In this document: positions 45,070 through 56,700 of the stretch, one piece after another
How the letters are laid out: each line of letters opens with the position of its first letter
How positions within the stretch are numbered: the first letter of the stretch is position 1
Source: Brasenia schreberi
Lineage: Eukaryota > Streptophyta > Magnoliopsida > Nymphaeales > Cabombaceae
Assembly: GCA_036023115.1 (NCBI GenBank)
Contig: JAYKKT010000041.1
Coordinates: 3,249,501-3,313,500, forward strand
Length of the DNA stretch: 64,000 nucleotides
Reading direction: 5' to 3'
Notes under the pieces: model-generated
The model's input: only the letters and a program-made list of their open reading frames with translations
The model's database searches: none
What the model was told of the DNA's origin: nothing
Translations under genes and position numbers: made by a program

Positions 45070-46456
45070 ATTGATGTGCTGAAGGCGATTGGATGCATTG
45101 ACGCTGACCTTGTTCAAATCAAGGGTAGGGTGGCATGCGAAATAAACTCTGGAGAGGAGTTAATATCAACAGAGTGCTTGTTTGAGAATCAACTGGATGA
45201 ACTTGAGCCTGCAGAAGCCGTAGCCCTTATGTCTGCTCTCGTATTCCAGCAGGCAAATACGTCTAAACCATCTCTCACACCCAAGCTTGCAAGCGCTAAA
45301 AGGATGTATTTCTCATTCTCTGTACTTGATCATCAAGGCGCTATTCTTTTCTTCAAGGAAGTAGAAGTCCTTTGTCTAATTTAGAAATAGGATATCAAAA
45401 TGATATACTGACTGAATCTTTGTTTTCCCAAGCATAGTGATCCATTGGTTATTGAAACCCTTAAAATCTTCCTTTGGCATTGCATCCACATGATCCAAAA
45501 CTTTCATTTACTTGATCTTGCATGTGGACTATTTCTTGATTGACAACGAAATCTAATACAATTTCCTAACTTTTTCCCGTGCCTTACTGTATCTGGTATT
45601 ACGTGTAAAACATCATGCTTTTTTTAATTGGAATGAAGAATGCAGAGACCAAGTAGCCATCATGTTCATTCAGTAATTAATTTAAAAAAGTCAATAGTCT
45701 ACCTTGGAGTCGGACCTGAAGTCTGGGAAAACTATAACTATACGGGTTATATGATCCTGTTTGCATGCTTGCACGTGTGCCTCTGCTATTAACGTACCTT
45801 TTTATCTTTATTGCTTAGATTGTTTGATACTGCAATCAAGCTTGGGGAGCTCCAAGCGTACTATAAACTGACAGTAATTCCGGAAGATTACGCACTAGAT
45901 AATCTGAAGTTTGGCCTTGTTGAAGTGGTTTATGAATGGGCAAAGATATGTACTGTCTATTTTTAATTTATCCCTTGGAGAAACACCTTTGAGGGGTTGG
46001 CACAACCCTGATTTAAACTTTGAGGACATACCCATGGTGGGCTTGGCTGGAACTTGTGGAAATCAAACCCCGACTGCCTTTCTTAGCAGCCAGAGACCCT
46101 TTCACGGACCCTTCGCTCATGTTGAAGGTGTGTTGCAAAATCGACAAGAGTATCATCCAATTTGCTGCATATTAACTCATTCCATGCTGCAGGGCACACC
46201 TTTTGCCGATATTTGTGAACTCACTGACGTTCCAGAAGGCTTGATTGTTAGAACCACTGTCAGGCTAGATGAAACCTGCAGAGAGTTTAAGAATGCGGCT
46301 GCAATAATGGGAAATCCTTTACTCTATAAGAAAATGGAAGCTGCTTCAAATGCTATTAAACGTGGCATCGTGTTTGCTGCTAGTTTATGTCACAGGCATC
46401 TGATTCTTGAAGAGGGAATGATCATTTCTCATTTGACACTTCCAATTCACCTGTAA
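45070..46456 (+). CDS. SKI2: SKI2-type DExH RNA helicase (DExH11), last three exons; probably damaged
   Basis: Exons 45070-45305, 45819-45945 and 46193-46456 encode the C-terminal (DSHCT) region of the helicase of the SKI complex, which feeds RNA to the cytoplasmic exosome: IDVLKAIGCIDADLVQIKG, LFENQLDELEPAEAVALMSA, TAIKLGELQA, NLKFGLVEVVYEWAK, GTPFADICELTDVPEGLIVR, DETCREFKNAAAIMGN. Three oddities: one Val is missing in DADLVVQIKG (in frame); the second intron begins AT (CAAAG then ATATGTAC) where a GT donor is expected; and a 2-bp loss in AGTTTATGTCACAGGC shifts the last codons past the expected TGA (46401-46403) to a TAA at 46454. Upstream exons with the helicase motifs are absent from this window; Tat sequence lies just before. 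It is either the end of a gene with giant introns or a dead fragment. Confidence 0.85.
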
Positions 46457-48945
46457 TTCAAGGAAATGTGTTAGCCTTGGTTAATTTTCTTTTGATGATT
46501 GATCCATTTTTGTAAGCTTAATGCTTTAATGTATAAATAAACCTTATATAGATTAACACATTTTTTTCATTGGGTACTACACCTGTATTGACAATCTCGC
46601 CCACATATGGACTGCTCCAAGCCCGTGTAGTAGAGAAGGAAGGTTGCGTTAGGGACTAACGTATGGAACAGTTAGCCTTTTGTTACAATGGGTTCCAATA
46701 CTTACGGGCGTAGTGTTGGGGCATTAGCTTAAGTGCATTGAAGAGTAATGAAGGGCCTCCACTTGCATTAAGAGCGACAGCTCTCCTGCCTGAGGGGTTT
46801 ACTCGGATTTTGGAGCCAAATGACTACTCCGCTCGAATAGTTACAAATTCAAACTGAGCTTGGCAAGTCCTGCTGCTTATAACAAGTCGTCCATGGCAAG
46901 CAGTACATATATTTAGAAGTCCTGAACTTATCTCTCGTTTTTTTTTGGATTCTGGACCTTTGTTCTCGTACTTTGCCCGCGCCAGACGCCCTTCAACCAC
47001 CAAGCTTTGGGGTTTGGATAACGTCAACGGGGAAATTCTTGAAAACAGAAAATCACGAAACCGATTGTGATCTCTCCAGTGCTCCTTCAACACGGAAGGG
47101 AGGGAGGAAATTAGTGGGCCACTACGGAGAACATCTCGCTTTTTTCTTGGTATATCTCACGCTATAGGAATTTCTGTTGTTTGCCCGGTTGGAAGCGTTC
47201 TCTATCCAAGGGCAAGGAAAGGTCCAGATCTTGAACTGATTTCTTCCTATGTTGCCATGTATTAAGCTTGATCTTTGACTCTGCATACTCATTTTTTATA
47301 TTATATAGTTCACCATTAATGTCAAGGATAAAAGAGGATGGTAGTGATAGATAGCTGACTCTCGGTTGAAACTTTGTGAGATTTAATCTTTTTACCATGA
47401 TTGCATTGCAGAACTTCGTGGAACTCTGCTATGGTACTGTGGGTTCAGACGTGGAGTTAAATGATGCTATGGAAATATAGTTTCATAGGACTCAAATTTC
47501 TTCAGATATTTGGGTTGCCGGTGAAACTTATGTCCAAAGTATTGTTTCTCCACTAAAGTTCCACGATGCAAAAGGCCCTTGATGTACTTAATCCTACTAG
47601 ACTACGAAGTATGGCTAGAAAGCCCTGGTGTTGCACCGTCAAGCCAATCCCCACCTAAGTAACTACCTTCGATACTCGATAGGCATCAACTGGAAACATC
47701 AACCTTCCTGCGTCTGGAGCCCTAGCTGACCGCTAGGGCTCTTTGACGCCCACTTTTAGGTGGTGAGTTTGACCCATTTGAGGGTGCATATGTGTGTGGT
47801 AGGCTCCGGCCTTCCATTGCAACCAAAAAAATAAGAACATCAACCTTCCTCTACAAGTTCCACTCTGATTGTTGCGACTTTGATACTTTCTCTTTATCTA
47901 TTTCAACACGACTATTGTATTTGCTCACTGCGCGAACGGTCCGTTGAGGATTGTCAGCGAAGAGGATGCAGGGGACACGAGTTCAAATCTGGCTGTTCCG
48001 TCTCGGAGTTGCTCTACAATGGTCTCTGAAAAGGACGACGAAAGCACAAAGGAAAAACATGGTGGTTAATCAGGGAGAGAGAGAGAGGAATAACTTCTTA
48101 GTAGAGAGATCAACACTTTTCTAAGAGAAAGCAACTTTTTTGCTTGTAATTACCGACAAACTTAATTTTTTGGTCTTATTGTAGTGTATTGGCATATTTG
48201 GTTTCCTGCTCGAGATTGACTTTTTCGAATCTTGCACCGAATCAATATTTTTTCTATATATCGGAGGCGCCCCACCTTACAGTGGGACAGTTTTTCCCCC
48301 TTAAGAACCTGCCGCATGTTGGGGTGAGATGCAGTGAGCATCCCCTGGATGGTTTGAAATCTTCATCGTTGTCTTTGTCATCTCCGCCCACATCTACACA
48401 AATCCATTAAAAATGTGGTTCTTCTGTGTCTTCCATTCACTACTTGTCTCTCAACTGTAAACATCAAACATCGGCCATAATAGCTAGCCCAATAGGCTAT
48501 TCCCGTAAACATCCAACAACTAGCAACCGTTATCTATTGCTTGCTGCCCAAACCTAGTTTTGTCAAAGAATTGATCTCATACAAATGCCATTGACTACTA
48601 GTGATGAAAATGGAGAGAATTTTTCTGAGGAAACCATAATCCTTGTCCATATTCATTCAGGTATTTATAAAATTAGCAGCACATATCATGTGGACACATA
48701 CAATATCAGATTGATATACATGTTTTGTGACCGTTACTTAGGTATATGAAAGTCGAGGCTACACTGATATAATTGGTAGACACGTTTTTGACTATTACTT
48801 AGGTATATAAAAATTCAAAAACTAAGTGGATATAAATAGAAAAGATAGGAAAGTGAAGCCATATCTGGTTCAATAAGTCATTTCATGAGGAGTATTGTAT
48901 GTTTATCACAAGGCTCCGGAGGATTTAGACCTTGATTTTGGTGCT
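46457..48945. other. downstream of the SKI2 fragment; SINE-like copy, no gene
   Basis: A SINE-like copy at 47705-47825 (AGGTGGTGAGTTTGACCC). Another GAGTTCAAATCTGG word at about 47980 could be a B box. Short open stretches show no domain. Confidence 0.4.
47705..47825 (+). repeat. tRNA-derived SINE-like element (copy 3)
   Basis: CTAGCTGACCGCTAGGGC, CTTTGACGCCCAC, AGGTGGTGAGTTTGACCC, GTGTGTGGTAGGC, then an A-rich end (AACCAAAAAAATAAG). It shares the 15-mer AGGTGGTGAGTTTGA with the copy at 31.8 kb. Confidence 0.5.
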
Positions 48946-48947
48946 CT

Positions 48948-48965
48948 CAATTTCAGGTTTTGTTT
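48948..48965. repeat. left target duplication of the RTE LINE
   Basis: CAATTTCAGGTTTTGTTT here; CAATTTGAGGTTTTGTTT at 52017-52034 (17 of 18 identical). Confidence 0.95.
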
Positions 48966-51900
48966 AACTCCACCCATGTAAATCACCCTTGCATGGCCAG
49001 TCCTAAGTCCGGATAAAGGAGGAGGATTATGTTAGGCTTCCGACAACCAGCATAAAACTTTGTCGAATTTTTCTATCATAGATTACACAAATTATTAGAA
49101 TTGCGTTGAGGCGTCCCCTCCTAGCGATGCACTGCAAAGCCCGAATGCAGTAAAAAGTAAGTAAGGACTACTACATTTTCACCTGGATGTAGTCAATCAA
49201 TTGTAGAGAGGTTTCTCCATCATGGACAGTTGTGAGTAAAGAAGTTAGTCCAGCTACATTGCTGCCCAAATATAGTGATTAAATTATAAAGAGGGTCTCC
49301 ATATTTTCAATATGGACAGATGCGGGGGTAAGGAAGCTAGTCCTAGATAATAAGATTCGTAGTAGTTCTTATATTATTGGAATATTGTTCCGTAAGCTAA
49401 TGGAGGTGGTAGATACTATGATTCGAAGAAAGATTCATATTCTATATTAACAAGAGACAAAGTGGGTTGGAGAAAAAGCAAAGGAGATTGAGGATATAAG
49501 TTTTAAATTATGGTACTCAGGTAAAGAAAAGGCTCGAAACAGAGTTAGTATTATCATAAATAAATATTTAAAGGATAGTGTAGTAGACATATAACGATAT
49601 GATGACCGAATCATGACATTGAAATTAGTGTTAGGAGCAGAAGTTTTGAATATTTAATTACTTATAAGTGTAGTAATTATCATAAATAAATATTTAAAGG
49701 ATAGTGTAGTAGACATATAACGATATAGGTTTTTCAAAAAACGACATGAACATTTAATTACTTATAAGAGTGGCATATCACAAATACAAATTTACTATTT
49801 TATTTGTAGAAAAAGATAGAGTGTGTTGTAAAGATTGCAAGGTAATTCCAAGATAAATTTTAATCACCCAACATCGGCTTTTACTTATGGACTTATAAAT
49901 AAAAAAAATAGACAAAGAATAAAAGAGTACATCGAGCTATTCGGACTAAATGGTGGAACCTCAAAACGGGAAAGAATGTATATTTAAATAGAAAGTCCTT
50001 CAAGGAGATGCTTGGAATTATATTAGTACACCTTGTGATATGTGGAATAATAAGGCTATACATATTAAGAAAGTTGCGAAAGATGTGTTAGGTGAATCTA
50101 AGAGAGGTATACCGATACAAAAAGAAGCTTGGTGGTGAAGTGAAGTAGTGCAAAATAAAATCAAGACAAAGAGGGCATGTCATAAATTACACTATAGTAC
50201 GAAAACTAGTGAAACTTTAGAGGCTTATAAGAAAGCGAAAAAGGCCCTAAGTGAATCAAAAGCTAACATTTTGAGGATTTATATAAAAAAACTCAACTCA
50301 AAAGAGGTAAAAGAGATATTTTTAGAATAGCTAGGGCTTTGGATAAGAAAATTAAGGATCTTAATTCTGTTAGATGTATGAAAGACGAGGATGAAAAAAT
50401 TCTAGTAGCAGCAAATGATGATATAAGAAAAATATGGAAAACTATTTTTATAAGCTTTTTAATGCAAATGAAGATGTTAATATTAGCTTAGGAAAGTAGG
50501 CCAATTTAGAAAAGAATAAAAACCACAATTTCTACCGATGTATTCAAAAGAATGAAGTCAAAGAGGCTTTAAACATATGAAGGGTGGCAAATCGATAGGA
50601 CCAAACAATATTCCTATAGAAGTTTGGAAATCGTAGGAGAAACATGAATCACTTGGCTCACAAGACTATTTAATGAAATATGGAGAAACTAAAAGATGCC
50701 CGAGAAATAGAGAGTGAGTACACTCACACCCACATATATAAGAACAAGGGAGACATTCACAATTGTGCAAATTATTAGTGTATCAAGTTAATGAGCAATA
50801 TTATGAAATTATGCGAAAAAATTATCGAACGTAGGTTAAGACAAGTATCAAGTACAACAGATAACCAATTTGAATTCATGGCATATAGATCTATTGTTGA
50901 AGCAATTCACCTTTTGAAACGCCTTATGAAATATTTTAGAGGAAAAAAGAAAGACTTTCATATGATATTTATTGATCTAGAAAAGCTTACAATAGGGTAT
51001 CAAGAGAGGTTCCTTGGAGAACCTTGGAAAAAAGAGGTATCCCATTGACATACATAAACCTTATAATGGTGCAAAAACATGTGTGACGACTCATTATGGA
51101 ATGACAAACTTCTTTGAAGTTAATATTGGGTTACATCAATGATCAATTTTATGTCCATACATGAGCTAACAAAATATATTAATGATGAAGTACCTTGGTG
51201 CATGTTATTTGCAGATGACATTGTGTTGGTGAAGGAGTCTAAGGAAAAAGTTAATAAAAAATTGAAACTATGAAGAGAAACATTAGAAAGTAAAAGCTTT
51301 CGACTTAGTAGAACAAAGACAGAATATATGGAATGTAAGTTTGATCATTTCGTTACTTGAGATGAAATAAACATTAAAATTGGCACACATTGCATCCCCT
51401 AAAAGAAAAGTTTTAAACACCTATGGTTAATTTTTCAGAGTGATTGAAGAATTGATGGAGATGTTACGTATAGAATTAATAATGGTTGATTAAAATGGAG
51501 AGGAGTGTCAAATATTCTTTGTGAAAAGAAGATATCATTAAAGTTAAAAGGTAAATATTATAGAGCAGCAATTAGACCTGCTATGTTTTATGGTTTTGAG
51601 TATTGGGCAATTAATCATCAACATGTACAAAAGATGTTTGCGACAGAAATGAAGATGTTGAGATGGATGAGTGGTTATAAAAGAAAATACCATATACATA
51701 ATGAGGTTATTAGAAATAAATTATGTGTGGTACCAATAGAGGATAAAATGAGAGAATATCGTTTAAGGTGGTTTGGACATACAGAAAGAAGATCAAAAGA
51801 AGAACTTATAAGAAGGTATGAAAAACTAGATTTTGAAGGTGTTAAAAGAGGTAGAGGATGACCACAAAAGTGTTGGAAAGAAACAATAAAGAATAATCTA

Positions 51901-52016
51901 GCTTATTGTGAGTTAACTGCTAACATGACACATGATATGGCTATGTGGAAACATAGAATCCGTGTAGCCAACCCCATCTAGTATGGGAAAAGGCTTAGTT
52001 GTTGTTGTTGTTGTTG
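48966..52016 (+). mobile_element. full-length RTE-type LINE (dead) with target duplication
   Basis: The element starts AACTCCACCC directly after an 18-bp target copy (48948-48965) and ends in TTGTTGTTGTTG directly before the second (52017-52034); the copies differ at one base. A 5' UTR runs to about 49380. The endonuclease region follows (KLMEVVDTMIRRKIHIL, QETKWVGEKAKEIE, YDDRIMTLKL), then a linker (50150-50330), RT (MKLCEKIIERRLRQV, FHMIFIDLEKL, LFADDIVLVKES) and a C-terminal part (MFYGFEYWAINHQHVQKM, EYRLRWFGHTERRSKE). Stops and frameshifts break it throughout. A 55-bp direct duplication lies inside the endonuclease (about 49546-49600 and 49673-49728). RTE elements are single-ORF LINEs that copy themselves by target-primed reverse transcription. 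Confidence 0.95.
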
Positions 52017-52034
52017 CAATTTGAGGTTTTGTTT
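52017..52034. repeat. right target duplication of the RTE LINE
   Basis: Follows the GTT-repeat tail; pairs with 48948-48965. Confidence 0.95.
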
Positions 52035-52867
52035 GCATCATATATGGAACACATTGTTGATGTAGAACTATGGTTTTATATAGTCAATTTGAGTCTAAAA
52101 CTTCACTAGTATGGGTAGGTGGGCCAGACTAATTGTATCTAGGGATTCTGTATGAAGACCTAAGCACCTTCTTCGCTCTTGTGTTACTGTCTTGTTTCGC
52201 ATACGATCGACGCTCACACGGTTCTATAGATTCTTGTTGGAAAATCCATTGGGTTTCCATTTTGAGAAGTGCCCCAAACACTCTCCCCTATGCAAGAGAT
52301 GTGCCTGGAGCATGGGGTGTCTCTTGGTGGTACAACATGCTAGTCCTATCATTGGTATATACATCTCAATATGTTAATAAAATTATCAATTCAAATTTGC
52401 AATGCTTTCATGATATTATCATTGTCAAGATGAAAAGATAAGAGGCATCAAAGGGCTACCTGTCATATGCATCTACAAAATAAAGAGGAGTATAAGAGAA
52501 GCTTCATCGTAAGTTGGATAAACTAAATACCTAAATAATATAATCACATTTAAAGATATTTTGATTAATGCTAAAAACTATTATACAACATAATGATAGC
52601 ACATCTACTACACATCCCTTATGGTTGATTACTCAGTGTCTAACACTAATAATAGAAATATCGTTGACCCTCTCATATAGAGAAATATCAATATTATGTT
52701 CCATCGAGTAGCAATCACTAAACTTATTTATAATATGAACATCTAATAATCACTATTATACATCTTTTATATATGTAATACACTGAATAGCATCATTAAT
52801 GCCACCATCATTCATAAAAGCTCGTGAATATAATCACGCCTACTCTAACACACAAAATTTTTTAAAA
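52035..52867. other. intergenic between RTE and Tat element
   Basis: No gene; the short open stretches overlap each other in different frames and show no domain. Confidence 0.45.
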
Positions 52868-53715
52868 TGAGGGGTATTTCAAGCCCTAGAAATATTTATG
52901 AAAATATTTATAAAATCCAAAAATAACTATTTTTTCCTTAAGGCAATATTTACAAAATTTCACTATTTTAAGCATGTTTCCTTCAAAGAAGGGGTTTTGA
53001 GGTATTTGGAATCAAGATAAGTTTTATCTACAAAATTTTTGTAAAATGACCGTTTTATCACTACAAGCATATTTGAATTAAAAAGATAAAAATAGAACAT
53101 TTAGACCAAAAGCATGAAGTAAAGAACCGAAAGGACCTCATAAACTCAAAAGACTCAAATTTAATGATTGCTCAAGCACACACAAAAGCTTTCCAATATA
53201 AGTGTTTTACTAGACCATAAATCTTAGTCACAGTTACTATCCAAAATTTCATAATAGCATTCGGTTAAAAGCTTTTTCAAATTTTTATTTGATCATCGAA
53301 AGATTCAAAAACATAAATAAAAGTTCTTAATAAAACCTCACACCTAGTGCTCACTCAGGTAAAATTTTTTAGATTGTTTGACCCTAATAAGAGCCTCTAG
53401 AAAATACAAACTTTCAAGGTATAAAACATAACCAATTTTGCAGTTAAGTCAAGTGAAATTAGCGTCATTTTAGAAAAGGTTGTTTCGAATCGAAACCATT
53501 TTTTAAAAACTCTGGATTATAAAATCACTCCTCGCAAGCATCTAGGTTGACCCTTGAACGTTGGTTCAAGAAGTCCTGCGTTGACAAGAACCTACTTTTC
53601 CACAAATCGATGAATAGTCAGATAAATCTCTTTTTCAAGTTTGGGTAAACTTGTTGGCATGCTCACACACATTTTTGCAATCAAAGTTTTAAGTTCACAT
53701 AATACCGAAAAATTT
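52868..53715 (+). repeat. 5' LTR of Tat copy B (internally deleted)
   Basis: Matches the 3' LTR over its first 0.33 kb (to about 53195) and last 0.5 kb (from about 53200). The intervening 1.16 kb of the 3' LTR, including its TATA box, is missing. The exact right end is inferred from the primer-site-like TGTCACGCTCGGTGGGAC at about 53727. Confidence 0.8.
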
Positions 53716-56700
53716 TGTTTACAAAAGAAATGTCACGCTCGGTGGGACTTTAGTCTTAGAGAAGTCATTTTGATCTAGTCACATTCTTCCAAAACAAGTC
53801 GATCTCAAAACCTTGTTCTAACCTCTTTTCAAAACTTGGCTATAGGTTCAAAATTTCCAGGCATACACCATGTCGAATTTGAAAGGTTTAGTCGGGGATG
53901 TGTCGAGTAAGGCTTTATCAAGCTCATTTTAAAAAACAACTAAAAGGTCCCATAATCACTATCTCAAACCTGAAAAGATAAATCACTTCTTTAAAAGAGA
54001 ATTGAAAGAGAGATCGTCGCCCTAAACTAAGAGGTCGACACGATTGAATCATGTTCTTCTCATTGAAAACAACCCGAGGCCCGTAAGAGGATAAATCATG
54101 TTTGAAAAACCAAACTAACTTTCAAATTTGAGGAAGAAGAGTAAAACCTCGAGTCATTCACTATGGATGATAGGAGAGTCATACAACAATTGTTAAAAAG
54201 TCAATCAAAGAAAAAGAATGTCTATTCACTATCGAATTTTTTACCATCCAATTAACAAACTGATAGTGAGGATGAAATACCACGTTTTCATTTATATGAT
54301 GGTAATAGAGATTGTAGATCTCATTTGCAACTCTTTTACAAAAAGGCCTATAAGAAAAAGAAGGATTTGTCCAAGTGGGTCTATTGATTTCCACACTCCC
54401 TCAAGAGGAATGTGACTAAGTGGCTACTCTCATATGATTTGAGTCAATTCATAAAGAGCTTGTCAATTGCTTCATGCAAAGATTCTCTGTAGAGGTTACC
54501 CCGACTCTCAACTCTTTTAGAGATGTTATCTAAGCTCACAATGAAGATACTCATGTCTTCATTGTGAGATGGAGATCTTTGCTTAGGCAAGTCAAGGAGC
54601 TCATATCTGAGGGTTGTGCAGTAATGTTAATTTTGGAAAATTTCAAAGCCGATTTAAAAGCCCTCTCTCTTCATTAAATCAACACTATCAAAAAGCTTAT
54701 CAAAAAGTTATCACTTTTTAAAGAGAACATAAAAAAAAGAATTTATGATGACTTTTTGAAAGCTAAGGGCTTCTCTTCAAAGCCAAAGACAGTTGTTTAT
54801 GGGTCGTCTACACCATATGGAGGGGTGAAACCATAGAAAATAACAAGTGCTAGAGTTGAACTTTCCTTGTTGAACCCCACTAAACCTTCTTTGCCCAAGT
54901 TCAAACCAATCATTCCAAAAGTGCAAAAATATGAAAAAACAAAAAGAGACTACACACATATAGGACAACCACTGACGGAAGTCCAAACATTCTTTTATCC
55001 CAAGGATTGGGGAATTTACCATCGATTCTCAAAGGAAGAACCCCTAAGAGATGTTTTTTCAATGAATTTTGCAAGCATGGATGAAAGCTCAAAAGGGGTA
55101 TGTATCTCTCTCAAAAACTCTCATAAAGCAATTGCCTATGCTTGTTGTGATCATGCATTGCATATGGTTCACTCTATTTGCCACACAACACAAAGATCTC
55201 CCATAATATTAAAAAATATCAAGCAAGTGGAGAGCGCTTAGTGTATTGCTCCCAGCTAGAGCCTTGATAGTTATTCGTGATATGCCAAAATATTAATACC
55301 AACATAGAGCACTTAGGAAACAAATAAAGCATGGATGTGGTCATTTTACCCAACCTTGAAAAGTGTGCATCATTCATTATTCATCTCATGGCATACACAA
55401 GGGTAAAGATGTGTTACCACAATACGATCTATAAAAGCATTTACCAACGCTTCCAATCAACATGTCTATTTTAGACTTGGTCAAGATATTGCCTAAACAT
55501 AGACATGTATTAGAGGAGATTCGAGAGGAAACCAATGTTAGCACATCAATAACTCCCAAATCATTTTCTTTCTTGGTCCCCTCAACCTTCTATAAATGTC
55601 TTAGGATCCCTTGGGAAGATAAGGTCATAGTTGTATCCGAAGAGAGTAACTCAAACCTCAAAGGAGTTCAAAACTTCTCATGCATCACAAGTGAGCCATG
55701 TCAATACCAAATTTGCAAAAAAGGAAAAGTCATCATTGGTCGATCCCTAGTAGGTCGCTCCCCACCTCCAACACTCATATCCTAAACTACTCCCAAATAC
55801 CTAAGGTGTATAACACATCCCATTCCATAGACGATAGCATGTTTCAAAATCATTATCTCTATGCCAAGTTTTTCAAACTTGAAAACCTTGGAATATGATC
55901 CTAAATATGGGCTATACACCTTATCAGGGTTTTGGAAGTGAGGGCCAAGGGTGGTTGAAACCTCTTATCTCATCTTCAAACTAGGGTCAACATGGATTAG
56001 GCTTTGACCTATTAAAACCTCCTAAACCCCAATCTAAAAACATTTGGGTTAGGAGTAACCCAGCGTCCACTAAAACCAAAACTTATGATTTAGATCAACA
56101 CTTTGGAACTTAACTCGTAGTGTTTTTCTTGTAGCCTTGATGGAAGACACCCCTTTCTCTACCAAAAATCTAATAAAAATATATATTTGAAAAAACCAAG
56201 AACATTTGGAAAATCTTCAAAAATCAAAACAATGAAAAATCTTGAAAAAAGTGAAAACAATACAAAATTCAAAACCCCGAAAGAAAGTATTTTATATTTC
56301 CTCTTCAAAGGTTTGTCTTAAAAATACCAAAAAATGTAAAAACTAAAGAAAATGATAAAAATTTAAAAAACTAAAAACCAATTTTTCAAAATCATATACC
56401 ATCTCAAAATATAATTTCGCCAAAACCCTTTTATATCCTTAATCCAAAATCATATTCTCCTGAAGATTATCTTTCAAAAGATTTTTTCCTAAAAACCAAA
56501 TCATTTAAGAGAGAATCGAGTAAGGACGAAGATGCCCTCATTGAGGAGGGTGATCAAACTGCTGAGCTTCCCGAATTACATAAAATGTTTGACCTGAAAA
56601 AACCTTCCATAGGAGAGGACTTTTTAGAAGTAAATCTAAGAACTAAGTCTAACCCCAAGTGTGTCAAAATATAACTTGCTTGTATTAACCCGAAATAGTA

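Noticed and set aside
46824..47398. Minus- and plus-strand open stretches after SKI2
   Set aside because: Overlapping frames without domains; no splice structure fits.
47935..48010. tRNA gene
   Set aside because: A GAGTTCAAATC B-box-like word is present, but no cloverleaf could be drawn.
52133..52441. 102-codon open stretch as a gene
   Set aside because: No known domain, and a competing frame overlaps it; composition like its flanks.
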